NCBI RefSeq assembly: GCF_000972705.2 | Contig: NZ_LATL02000167.1 | Coordinates: 1 to 28,399 of the forward strand | Reading direction: 5' to 3' | Source: Limnoraphis robusta CS-951 | Lineage (GTDB): Bacteria > Cyanobacteriota > Cyanobacteriia > Cyanobacteriales > Microcoleaceae | DNA: 28,399 nucleotides | Part shown: positions 16,683 through 25,073 of the stretch, one piece after another | How the letters are laid out: every line of letters starts with the position of its first letter | Numbering within the stretch: position 1 is the first letter of the stretch | Program-made: the position numbers and the translations under genes | The notes under the pieces: generated by a model | Seen by the model: the letters and a program-made list of their open reading frames with translations, nothing else | What the model was told of the DNA's origin: nothing | The model's database searches: none

Positions 16683-17965
16683 TAGTAATTGAAGCCAAGC
16701 TCAAAGGAACCCAGTCGCAGTACAGTAAATTGGATGAAGCAATCCGCACAGGACAATTCATCCGTAACACCTGTTTGCGTTATTGGGAAGATAACAAGGG
16801 GGTCACTCGTAACGACCTCCAAAAGCTTTGCTCGGTACTAGCTAAGAACAAGGAAACCCCTTGGACGAAGAAGCTAAACTCTCAAGCTAGGCAGGCTCAC
16901 GCTGATAGGGCGTGGTCTGCCATTCAACGTTTTTATGAGAACTGTAGATTGGGTAAACCCGGAAAAAAAGGCTATCCAAAGTACAAAAAGTTTGGTCGTT
17001 CCGTCGAGTACAAAAACAGTGGTTGGAAGCTATCTGCTGATAGAAGACAGATAACTTTCACTGACGGCTTTAACGCTGGAACGATGGATTTATGGAGTTC
17101 TAGAGATTTGATCTGGTATTCAGAAAAGCAAATCTCTAGAGTTCGAGTCATAAGACGTGCTGACGGCTACCATGCTCAGTTCTTAGTGAGTTGGGATAGA
17201 CGAGAGGAGCATGAGTTTCAAGGGAAAATGACGGGAATTGACTTAGGCCTTAAAGAGTTCTATACCGATTCCGATGGAAATACTATAGAAAACCCTCGCT
17301 ATTTGCGGAAGTCCGAACGAAGACTAAAGATGCTTCAACGTCGGGTTTCTAAAAAGCATAGCAAAGGAAAGAAACAGTCAAATAGATACCATAAGGCACG
17401 CAAGGCTTTAGCTAAACAGCATCTTAAAGTCAGTAGACAGCGTGAAGACAAAGCTCGAAAAGATGCTTTGGCGCTAGTTAAGTCTAACGATTTAATTGTC
17501 TACGAAGATTTAAAGATACGAAACATGATAAAAAATCATCACCTATCTAAATCGATAAGTGATGCTAGTTGGTATCAATTCACGCAATGGCTTCAATATT
17601 TTGCCAAGGTTTATGGTGTCATAGTTATTGCCGTACCGCCTCACAATACAACGGTTGATTGTTCGAGTTGTGGGGCGCAGGTGAAGAAAACGCTTAGTAC
17701 CAGGACTCACAAATGCAGTAGTTGTGGAACGATTTTAGACCGTGACCACAACGCCGCGAAAAACATCTTGGCAAAGGGATTTAAGTTATTAGCCGAATAT
17801 TTAAACAGTACCGTAGGGCATACGGAATCTGGAGCCAAAAGCTGGAAAGCGCAGGGAGAAACTGACCTCTGGCTCAAGAACGGAGACGCTCTTGCTCTAA
17901 GTCGGCTCGATGAACTGCGAACCAAGAACTCTTGGGAATCCCCCGCTATATTGCGTAGCAATTAG
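16683..17965 (+). CDS. tnpB: RNA-guided endonuclease TnpB (second exon)
   Basis: TnpB of the IS200/IS605 family, a compact ancestor-type relative of Cas12 that cuts DNA guided by an omega RNA from the element's right end. With the four bases at 14172-14175 the spliced protein is 428 residues and starts MLVIEAKLKGTQ. The RuvC triad is complete: D188 (GIDLGLKEF), E276 (YEDLKI) and D356 (DRDHNAAKN). The zinc finger has C328, C331, C346 and C349 (two CSSCG/CSSCG-like knuckles). No stop or frameshift interrupts the exon. An unspliced transcript could start only internally, for example at the TTG at 16730, and would lose the first 17 residues. Its end overlaps the element's right-end hairpin. Confidence 0.92.
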
Positions 17966-18002
17966 CGGCGGGAGGATGTCAATGATCAGTTGTAATCCTT
18001 AG
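17800..18002 (+). ncRNA. Predicted omega RNA scaffold and guide
   Basis: In this family the guide RNA is made from the 3' end of tnpB and the right end, with the guide taken from flanking DNA. The scaffold would end at TCAA (17982), and the guide would begin at T17983 (TGATCAGTTGTAATCC). The predicted target-adjacent motif is the left flank TTAC. The 5' end of the RNA cannot be placed from sequence; 17800 is a rough lower bound. Confidence 0.45.
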
Positions 18003-18275
18003 CCCCAGATGGGGTTTTTTTATTTCTCATTTTTTGGGTAGTTGGATTTACCCCCAGATGCAAAAATTCCTCGCTAGGGTGAGAAAGCAAGATCCTCTTA
18101 AACGGGTGAGAGTTCGTTCCTGAGACGGCAATCAAACGATATTAGAGGAATGGGGGAATGGCGATCGCCACTTTGGGAATTGATTTGTACAAAGCAACGG
18201 TATAAACTGAATCATTACCCCAACCCATCAATACAGAGTATCCAGCATTTCCCCTATGCTGAAGTACAGATTACA
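17966..18275. other. 310-base spacer between tnpB and the serine hydrolase-like gene
   Basis: It contains the right end of the TnpB element, the predicted guide, a terminator copy (17997-18041) and then about 230 bases of sequence without features. An open frame extends upstream to 18150 but looks non-coding there. Confidence 0.5.
17997..18041 (+). terminator. Intrinsic terminator, repeat copy B
   Basis: CCCC (18003-18006) and GGGG (18011-18014) flank an AGAT loop and are followed by a T-run. It differs from copy A at 13911-13955 at only four of 45 positions, three of them in the loop. It can stop transcripts coming from the TnpB element. Confidence 0.7.
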
Positions 18276-19475
18276 ATGAATCAAAATTTACTCAAACGGG
18301 CGATTAACCCAGACCAAGTTTTTGAGAAACTGCTGCAAATTGCACTCAATCAGGGAGCAAATGCTAATCATTTAGCGTTTTTAGATCGAGGAATTGAAAA
18401 CTCTCCCTATCGAGATGAAATTGATCGCTACTCGACATACCTCAAGCAAAAATCTATGATGTTTCGCCCTTATCCTAAACTTGGGCAAATTCCAGATATT
18501 GATCCGGACGCCTTAGACTTCCTACATGAAGATATCAAAGAAGCTTGTGTTTGTATCGGTCGTTGGAATCAGGGACAACTACAAACATTATGGGCGGGGA
18601 AAAATCATCTCGAAAAAGCTCAGTTTTGGAGTTCCACTAAGATTATACCTGCTTTAAATGTGTTGAGTCAAGTCAATTCTAAGTTTCCCGGTTCTGCTGT
18701 GGAAAATTGGCGGATTCAAAATCCTGAAGATGAACTTCAAAGCGCGAGTTTTGAAGCGATTGTAGAAGATATTGTCAGCTATGAAAAGCAGATTGATAGT
18801 TCTAATGCTTTATCGGCAATGTTGAAACGATTTGAAACGAGGGAAAAACTTGAGAAATGGTTGCAGACGATTACGGGCAATTATGATTTAGAGTTTCGGG
18901 GTAATTATGGTGAAGATCCCTGGATTATGAATCCTGAATTGGTAGATAGCCAAAACAAAGAGGTTTTACTTCGGGCTGTTTCTGATGAGGCTACGGGAGA
19001 AAATTTGGTTTCTGCTTATGATTTGACTCGGATTATTTCGATGATTGGATGGCATTATCATCTAGAATCAGATGCTCAATTTCCTCATGTGAATTGGAAG
19101 AGTCTTCAACCGATTATTAAGGGATTGGGTAAAGATACGGCTCGATTTGTTGATGTAGCGTTGGAGATGTTGGGATTAGAAAATAAGATTCGTTTTCCTG
19201 TGATTCTTTCTAAGTTGGGTCACGGGCCAAGTTCAAAAAGACAAACCATTGAAACGACTTATATGGCTTTGGTACAGTTTGTTGATCCTTTACCAAAATT
19301 AACAGGAAATTCAGCCAAATTGCGCTCTGTTGCGATGACGTTACGAGGCGTTATTCCGATTCAAGATATGGAAAATTTTGATGATGAGTCCATCCGACTC
19401 GATGCGCGAATGGCAGCAGAAGTCACTGAAATTTTGCGTCGAGTGATCACCGAAGAATTAGATGAAGTTGCTTAA
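18276..19475 (+). CDS. Beta-lactamase/PBP-fold serine hydrolase-like protein
   Basis: From the ATG at 18276 the product is 399 residues. Three motifs occur in the order and spacing of serine beta-lactamases and DD-peptidases: SSTK at 119-122 (SxxK), SSN at 175-177 (SxN), and KLG at 313-315 (KTG-like). The segment LVSAYDLTRIISMI near 244-257 resembles the TPRDLARL helix after the omega-loop region. No signal peptide or membrane segment is evident, unlike most peptidoglycan enzymes, so the compartment is uncertain. KLG instead of KTG may mean altered chemistry or loss of activity. The longer frame from 18150 adds 42 residues that do not look conserved and was not chosen. It precedes the WD40 NTPase gene by 320 bases on the same strand. 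The fold assignment is inferred from motifs only. Confidence 0.62.
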   Translation: MNQNLLKRAINPDQVFEKLLQIALNQGANANHLAFLDRGIENSPYRDEIDRYSTYLKQKSMMFRPYPKLGQIPDIDPDALDFLHEDIKEACVCIGRWNQGQLQTLWAGKNHLEKAQFWSSTKIIPALNVLSQVNSKFPGSAVENWRIQNPEDELQSASFEAIVEDIVSYEKQIDSSNALSAMLKRFETREKLEKWLQTITGNYDLEFRGNYGEDPWIMNPELVDSQNKEVLLRAVSDEATGENLVSAYDLTRIISMIGWHYHLESDAQFPHVNWKSLQPIIKGLGKDTARFVDVALEMLGLENKIRFPVILSKLGHGPSSKRQTIETTYMALVQFVDPLPKLTGNSAKLRSVAMTLRGVIPIQDMENFDDESIRLDARMAAEVTEILRRVITEELDEVA

Positions 19476-19795
19476 GAGGCTGATGGATCGCTGAGTCGAG
19501 TGGCGATTGTCATTTAGGACAAGTTACAATAGATAAACTAGGTTAGACCTGTTTACAGCATGATTATCGGCAAATCGGTTCTGTTGTTTTGCCTATTATT
19601 TGCAAAGCTGATCAACAAGTTGACAGGTGTGAGAGCATTTCAGGGTGTAAATTGAATAGAGATGAACTGATTAAAGACGATCTGAGGATTGTTTTAATTG
19701 TCATCTCTGAAAAACAGAATTAGATTTTAAGCTTATATTAAATTTTATTAATAAAATTAATATTATTGATTGCAAAAAGAGGAAATTCATAATTT
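19476..19795. promoter_or_regulatory. 320-base spacer and leader of the WD40 NTPase gene, with a 16-bp palindrome
   Basis: The perfect palindrome ATTTTATTAATAAAAT at 19742-19757 lies 38 bases upstream of the ATG and could be a repressor operator, or simply reflect AT-richness. A GAGGA at 19779-19783 sits 12 bases before the start, a little far for a Shine-Dalgarno. The rest shows no gene or known RNA. Confidence 0.4.
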
Positions 19796-22700
19796 ATGAA
19801 TCAACAAAATCCCGGAAAAAACATTAGATCTCTTAACACTTTACTCCGCGTTGTTAATCACTTTTCAGATGAGTTTTCTTTGATTTTTGCTTGCTGTAAC
19901 TATCGCAGCTTACGTCAAAAAGTGATGAAGACTTTGCGAAAGAAATGTTTAGTTGAAATTCAAGAAATTATTTTAGACGTTGAAACCAAGACGCTTTATA
20001 CAAACATCAAAAATTGTTTAGGTGAAAATAAACCCCCGGTTTTGATGATTTTTGGTTTAGAGTCCGTTAATAATATTCAAGAAGTTTTAAAAGCAACCAA
20101 TCAAATTCGAGAGGAATTTAGCAACTTTAAATTTCCCTTGATTATTTGGATTGATGATCATCTTTTGCAAATGATGATTCGGCTCGTTCCTGATTTTCAC
20201 AGTTGGGGAACAACGATTGAATTTGTGATCAGTAAAAAAGAACTCTTAAAGTTTATTCAGAAAACGACAGATGATGTATTTGATAAGATCTCCAGTAGTG
20301 GTGCAAGTATTTTTTTAGAGAATTCTAGCTTAAATTTAGAAAAAGGTTCTCCACTTCGCAATGAACTAGAACTCGCGCAAGTGGATATCCGAAAACGGAA
20401 TATTCAGCTTGACACAGAACTGGCAGCAAGTTTAGAATTTGTATTGGGTAGAATCGCCGATAATTCCACAGAAGCCGCTCTAAACTATTATGAAAATAGT
20501 TTAGCCTTATGGGAGAAAACGGAGTATCTAGAACGATGGGGTTATCTTCTATTTTATTTGGGTTTTTGGTGGCATAGTCATGCGGTTTTAAATCATTCAG
20601 AACGCGAAAAATCCTATTTCATCGCCAAAGAGTATTATCAGCAATGTATTCAGAAATTTCAACAAGCCGAACGTTCTGATTTAGTCTCCAAGTTTATTAA
20701 TGCGTTAGCGTTAGCTTTATATCGTCTCAAAGATTGGGATGAATTAGAGCAACTTTCTAAAAAAGCAGTCGGTTTACATAAAGTTTATGCTCATCCTTTT
20801 CGACAAGCTAGAGGCTATCATTTTCTCTCGGAAGTGGCTTTAGAAAAAAGGAACTGGAAAAAAGCGAAGAAGTTAGCTGAAAAGTCACTCAAAATTTTTG
20901 AACAGGAAATCAAAGATCGATCCATTGAGATTTCCCATGAACAAGTAATTTATTTAACCTGGGAGAAGTCTTTTCATCAAGCTTGGTATTTATTCTCGTT
21001 GGCAAAAGCTCAACAACTGTTAGGTGAAATAGACGAAGGAATTATCACGCTACAACACGCTATAAAAATTGCAAAACCTGAATATGACCCGGAGCTTTAT
21101 ATTAATATTTTAAATCAATTAAACGAGTTATATTTTAAAAATGGTGAATATTTTATTGCCTTTACAACCAAGCAAAAAAGACGAGAAATTCAGCAACAAT
21201 TTGGCTTAAGAGCATTTATTGGAGCGGGTCGTCTGGTTCACAGTCAATCGATTACAAATCCAGGTTTACCTTTTGTCGAAAAACATCAAAAAGTGAACCC
21301 AGAAATTGCTGCATCTGGACGAGTTCGAGATATTGAAAATTTAGTAACACGCATTCGGATGAATGATCGAAAATTAATTGTCATTCATGGACATTCGGGA
21401 GTTGGAAAAAGCTCTATTATCCAGGCTGGTTTAATTCCTAAATTAAAATATATTGTAGTAGAAGAACGTCGAGTTATCGCGGTTTTACAACGATATTATG
21501 TGAATTGGGTTCAAGCGTTAAGTCAAGCTTTGAGTGAAGCTTTTATCAAGCTGAATTCTATTCACTTTGATAGCAATAATTTTCAAACCCTTGATGAAAT
21601 TAAGAGTTTTCTGCAAAAAAGTATAAACCACAATCTTCAGATTGTTCTGATTTTTGATCAATTTGAAGAATTTTTCTTTGTTTGTAAAGAATCAGAGCAA
21701 CGAAAACAGTTTTATCAATTTCTTAAATTTTGTCTAGATACTCCTTTTGTGAAAGTGATTCTTTCTTTGAGACAGGATTACTTGCATTATCTACTCGAAG
21801 GAAATCGTCTCGAATATTTTGAAGCCATTAATCACAATGTTTTGGATAAAAATATTCTCTATCACATCGGTAACTTTTCGCCGGATGAAGCAAAATCAGT
21901 GATTCAGAAACTAACGGAAACAACTCAAATCATACCTGAAACGGCTCTAATTGATGAATTAGTAAAAGATTTAGCTCAAGAATTCAATGAAGTGCGTCCG
22001 ATTGAGTTACAAGTTGTAGGCGCTCAACTTCAGGCGATGGAAATTACCACCTTAGAACAATATCAAACCCAAGGGCCAACGCGAAAACTGGTAGAAAAAT
22101 ATTTAGAGGAAGTGATTGATGAATGTGGCCCTGAAAATAAACAACTAGCGGAACTGATTCTCTATTTACTGACCGATGAAAACAATACTCGACCGCTCAA
22201 AACCCGCTCGGATTTGATTCGAGAACTCACGCATTATATGGAGCAAGAAGCCCAGAATTTGGATACGGTTTTAGAGATATTTATTGTATCAGGGTTAGTC
22301 TGTTTGTTCCCCGAAATTCCAGTTGAACGATATCAGTTAGTTCACGACTATTTAGTTTATTTTATCCGTCAACAACGCAGTGCTGAAATTATTGCTCAAT
22401 TTGATCGCGAACGAGAAAGGCGGGAACAAGCAGAAGCTCAACGCAAAGAAGCGGAAGAAAGACTCAATCAAGTTCTTCAGCAACGGTTAGAAGAAGCTCA
22501 AGCCAGTGTTCAACGTCAGAAAAATCGACTACTCGCATCAATTGCTATCAGTGCGATGATGGTATTACTCTCTGCAACCGCAATTATTAGCACAGGAATT
22601 GTTAGAGAACAAAAAGCTCAACTCAGACGTCAGAATATTGAAAATTCAAACTTTAATTATACTGTGTTTTTAATTGAAAATAACCAATTAGAAGCTTCTT

Positions 22701-24697
22701 TAAATCTTTTAAGAGGATCACAATATTTAGAAGATAAATCGATAAAATATTCCTTTGAACAAGAAACAATGTATAAGCTTTGGGCTGTTCTCAATTTACT
22801 GCAAGAGCGTAATCGATTTGAAGGAAATAGTGGTGCTGTTATTAGTGCGAACTTTAGTCCTGATGCTCAAATAATCGCTTCGGCGGGAGATGATAAAAAA
22901 ATAAAACTTTGGAAACCGACAGGTGAACTGATTAAAACTATAGAAGGACATAATAGTAGAGTTTGGTACGTTACATTTAGTCCCGATAGTCAAATCATCG
23001 CTTCAGCGAGTGAAGATAAAACCATCAAACTTTGGAAGCTAGATGGAACTTTGATCAGAACAATTCCAGCCCATGAAGATGCCGTTCAATGGTTGAGTTT
23101 TAGTCCAGATGGTCAACAAATTGCTTCTGCCAGCCGTGATAAAACCGTTAAAATTTGGAATCTGAATGGTAATTTAATCACGACATTAAAAAGTCATAAT
23201 AGTCCTGTTTCTAGTGTTTTGTTTAGCTCCGATGGTGAACGAATTGTTTCAGCAGATAGAGATGGAAGATTAATCTTCTGGAACCGCCAGGGTGAGTTAA
23301 TTAAAACAGTGAAAGCTCACAGTGAGACAATTTGGAGTATTGCTTTTAGCCCTGATACTCAAACTGTCGCTTCAGCTAGTAGTGATCAAACGGTTAAATT
23401 GTGGAGTCGAGAGGGTCTACTTATCAAAACTTTAGATGAACATAAACACGCGGTTTTTAGTGTGAGTTATAGCCCCGATGGTCAATCAATAGCCTCTGCT
23501 GACACCAATGGAAATATTATTTTTTGGAGCCAAGCTGGTATTCAAAAAACGATTCTTCGAGGTCATCGAAATGCGGTCAATCAAGTTAGTTTTACTCCAG
23601 ATAGTCAAATGCTAATTTCAGCGAGTAAAGATAGCACGGTAAGACTCTGGAACCTAAATAGTATCCCGCAAGTTTTTCAACCGAGCGAAGCAGTCTATAA
23701 TATGATTTTCAGTCCAGATGGTCAACTCTTAGCATCTGTGAGTGATCAAAAGCAAGTGATTCTTTGGAAAGTTCATCGGTCAGCGAAACAACAGTTACCC
23801 TATGCCTTGAGCAAACAATTAAGTTTCAAAGATCATAGCGATGTTGTGAATAATATCAGTTTCAGTCCAGATGGTAAATTGATCGCCTCTGCGAGTCAAG
23901 ATAAAACGGTTAAACTGTGGAATCTTGAGGGTAAAGTTATCAAAAATCTACCCCATAATGCTCCAGTTTGGACTGTGAAATTTAGTCCAGATGGACAATT
24001 AATCGCAACCGCTAGTGAGGATCAAACCGTACAGCTTTGGACTCGTGATGGAAAACTTCTGCACAGTTTGAAAGGACATCAAGACTCTATTAATGATTTG
24101 AGTTTCAGTCCCGATAGTCAGCTTTTAGCGTCAGCAAGTGATGATAATACTATTATTTTTTGGAATCGTGAGGGTCAACTGATTGAGAAGTTGAGGGGCG
24201 ATGGAAGTAAGTTTTCATCGGTTAGTTTTAGCCCTCCTTCTGAGGATAGTGAACTGATTGTCGCGGCTACCGCTCAAGGCTCTCTTGAGTTTTGGAAACG
24301 CCAGGATCAAACTTGGGAAAAAATTGATACGAGAACAGCAATTGGTGGACATACGGGTGGAATTTCTGAGGTTAGTTTTAGTCCAAATGGTGAAATTATT
24401 ACCTCTGCCAGTTTCGATGGTACGGTTAAACTCTGGGATCGGTACGGAAATTTAATTGCCACTTTTCGGGCGGGTTCTGCACAGATATTCTCGGTCAGCT
24501 ATAGTCCAGATTATCCCACTCTGGTCGCGACTGATGAAGCAAACCGAGTTATTTTTTGGAAGTTAGATGATCGCAAATTTAATGATACTTCTGACTTACT
24601 CAAACAGGTTTGTACTCAGCTTAATAGCTATTTAAAATATAACTCTACTCTTGAGCACACAGATAAGATGCTTTGTGATAAGATCATTCACAATTAA
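19796..24697 (+). CDS. STAND-type NTPase with TPRs, coiled coil, membrane segment and 14 WD40 repeats
   Basis: A 1633-residue signal-transduction-type protein. The N-terminal domain (about 15-160) contains a CNYRSLRQKV strand-helix and IFGLESVNN; it looks like a P-loop-like fold lacking its own Walker motif. A helical TPR region covers about 205-465. The NTPase module (about 500-860) has Walker A GHSGVGKSS at 532-540 and Walker B IVLIFDQFEEF at 616-626. A charged coiled coil (864-910) leads to one hydrophobic helix (about 912-935). The C terminus (about 1005-1605) is built of 14 WD40 repeats, enough for two seven-bladed propellers. Such proteins are common in filamentous cyanobacteria; STAND NTPases elsewhere act as sensors in immunity or cell death, but no effector nuclease or protease domain is recognised here. 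Confidence 0.85.
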   Translation: MNQQNPGKNIRSLNTLLRVVNHFSDEFSLIFACCNYRSLRQKVMKTLRKKCLVEIQEIILDVETKTLYTNIKNCLGENKPPVLMIFGLESVNNIQEVLKATNQIREEFSNFKFPLIIWIDDHLLQMMIRLVPDFHSWGTTIEFVISKKELLKFIQKTTDDVFDKISSSGASIFLENSSLNLEKGSPLRNELELAQVDIRKRNIQLDTELAASLEFVLGRIADNSTEAALNYYENSLALWEKTEYLERWGYLLFYLGFWWHSHAVLNHSEREKSYFIAKEYYQQCIQKFQQAERSDLVSKFINALALALYRLKDWDELEQLSKKAVGLHKVYAHPFRQARGYHFLSEVALEKRNWKKAKKLAEKSLKIFEQEIKDRSIEISHEQVIYLTWEKSFHQAWYLFSLAKAQQLLGEIDEGIITLQHAIKIAKPEYDPELYINILNQLNELYFKNGEYFIAFTTKQKRREIQQQFGLRAFIGAGRLVHSQSITNPGLPFVEKHQKVNPEIAASGRVRDIENLVTRIRMNDRKLIVIHGHSGVGKSSIIQAGLIPKLKYIVVEERRVIAVLQRYYVNWVQALSQALSEAFIKLNSIHFDSNNFQTLDEIKSFLQKSINHNLQIVLIFDQFEEFFFVCKESEQRKQFYQFLKFCLDTPFVKVILSLRQDYLHYLLEGNRLEYFEAINHNVLDKNILYHIGNFSPDEAKSVIQKLTETTQIIPETALIDELVKDLAQEFNEVRPIELQVVGAQLQAMEITTLEQYQTQGPTRKLVEKYLEEVIDECGPENKQLAELILYLLTDENNTRPLKTRSDLIRELTHYMEQEAQNLDTVLEIFIVSGLVCLFPEIPVERYQLVHDYLVYFIRQQRSAEIIAQFDRERERREQAEAQRKEAEERLNQVLQQRLEEAQASVQRQKNRLLASIAISAMMVLLSATAIISTGIVREQKAQLRRQNIENSNFNYTVFLIENNQLEASLNLLRGSQYLEDKSIKYSFEQETMYKLWAVLNLLQERNRFEGNSGAVISANFSPDAQIIASAGDDKKIKLWKPTGELIKTIEGHNSRVWYVTFSPDSQIIASASEDKTIKLWKLDGTLIRTIPAHEDAVQWLSFSPDGQQIASASRDKTVKIWNLNGNLITTLKSHNSPVSSVLFSSDGERIVSADRDGRLIFWNRQGELIKTVKAHSETIWSIAFSPDTQTVASASSDQTVKLWSREGLLIKTLDEHKHAVFSVSYSPDGQSIASADTNGNIIFWSQAGIQKTILRGHRNAVNQVSFTPDSQMLISASKDSTVRLWNLNSIPQVFQPSEAVYNMIFSPDGQLLASVSDQKQVILWKVHRSAKQQLPYALSKQLSFKDHSDVVNNISFSPDGKLIASASQDKTVKLWNLEGKVIKNLPHNAPVWTVKFSPDGQLIATASEDQTVQLWTRDGKLLHSLKGHQDSINDLSFSPDSQLLASASDDNTIIFWNREGQLIEKLRGDGSKFSSVSFSPPSEDSELIVAATAQGSLEFWKRQDQTWEKIDTRTAIGGHTGGISEVSFSPNGEIITSASFDGTVKLWDRYGNLIATFRAGSAQIFSVSYSPDYPTLVATDEANRVIFWKLDDRKFNDTSDLLKQVCTQLNSYLKYNSTLEHTDKMLCDKIIHN

Positions 24698-24717
24698 ACA
24701 ATTGTATAAAAAAACTA

Positions 24718-24737
24718 CACCTGATTTTATTCAGGTG
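24718..24737 (-). terminator. Intrinsic terminator between convergent genes
   Basis: CACCTGA (24718-24724) pairs with TCAGGTG (24731-24737). Read on the minus strand the stem is followed by TAGTTTTTTTATAC, the classic layout for ending the small secreted-peptide transcript. On the plus strand it lies just past the WD40 gene but lacks a T-run. Confidence 0.65.
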
Positions 24738-24824
24738 AGTTAACGATATTCATAGAAAATATCAATGGGCATTACATCCGTAAAATTGATGAGAAAGTAC
24801 ACAAAAAAGAGTAAGTTAAAGTAT

Positions 24825-25073
24825 TTATCCTCTCGGCGGACGAGATGAATCTTGAGGAACGCCACTAGACTTTGTTTCTTCACTGGCAAAAACAACGCGA
24901 TTTGATTTATACTCCTCCAAAGAAACTTGACTGCGTTGATGATTGTAAATTGAGCTAAAGGGTAAATGATCCAGAGGGTTTAAATGGGTAGTGGCTCTAG
25001 CAGCCATTGTCGGTATGAAACTCGCCGCTAATAGAGTGGTCATTCCTAAACAGAATAGTGTTTTGTGGGACAT
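24825..25073 (-). CDS. Small secreted peptide of unknown function
   Basis: The 82-residue product starts with a typical signal peptide: a short basic start, the hydrophobic core LFCLGMTTLLAASFI, and a probable cleavage site near AARA-T (residues 25-28). The predicted mature peptide is about 55 residues, polar, without cysteines, and ends in a proline/arginine/glycine tail (SSRPPRG). A clear AAGGAG lies 6 bases upstream of the ATG (25080-25085), and a hairpin terminator lies downstream, which together support a real gene. No family is recognised. It is convergent with the WD40 NTPase gene. Confidence 0.72.
   Translation of the reverse strand: MSHKTLFCLGMTTLLAASFIPTMAARATTHLNPLDHLPFSSIYNHQRSQVSLEEYKSNRVVFASEETKSSGVPQDSSRPPRG

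Larger units (their letters stand above)
13997..17982 (+). mobile_element. IS200/IS605-family TnpB-only element, interrupted by a group II intron
   Basis: The element carries tnpB and no tnpA (Y1 transposase), so it is of the IS1341-like, trans-mobilised type. The left boundary is set after TTAC (13993-13996) and the right boundary at TCAA (17979-17982). This pair of cleavage tetranucleotides is known from IS608. The left end contains a foldable region in which CCGCTATAACC at 14019-14029 pairs with GGTTTAGCGG at 14068-14077. The right end has a CCGCTA / TAGCGG inverted repeat overlapping the tnpB stop. As expected for this family there is no terminal inverted repeat and no target duplication. 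Without the intron it would be about 1.48 kb. Exact ends are inferred. Confidence 0.7.
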
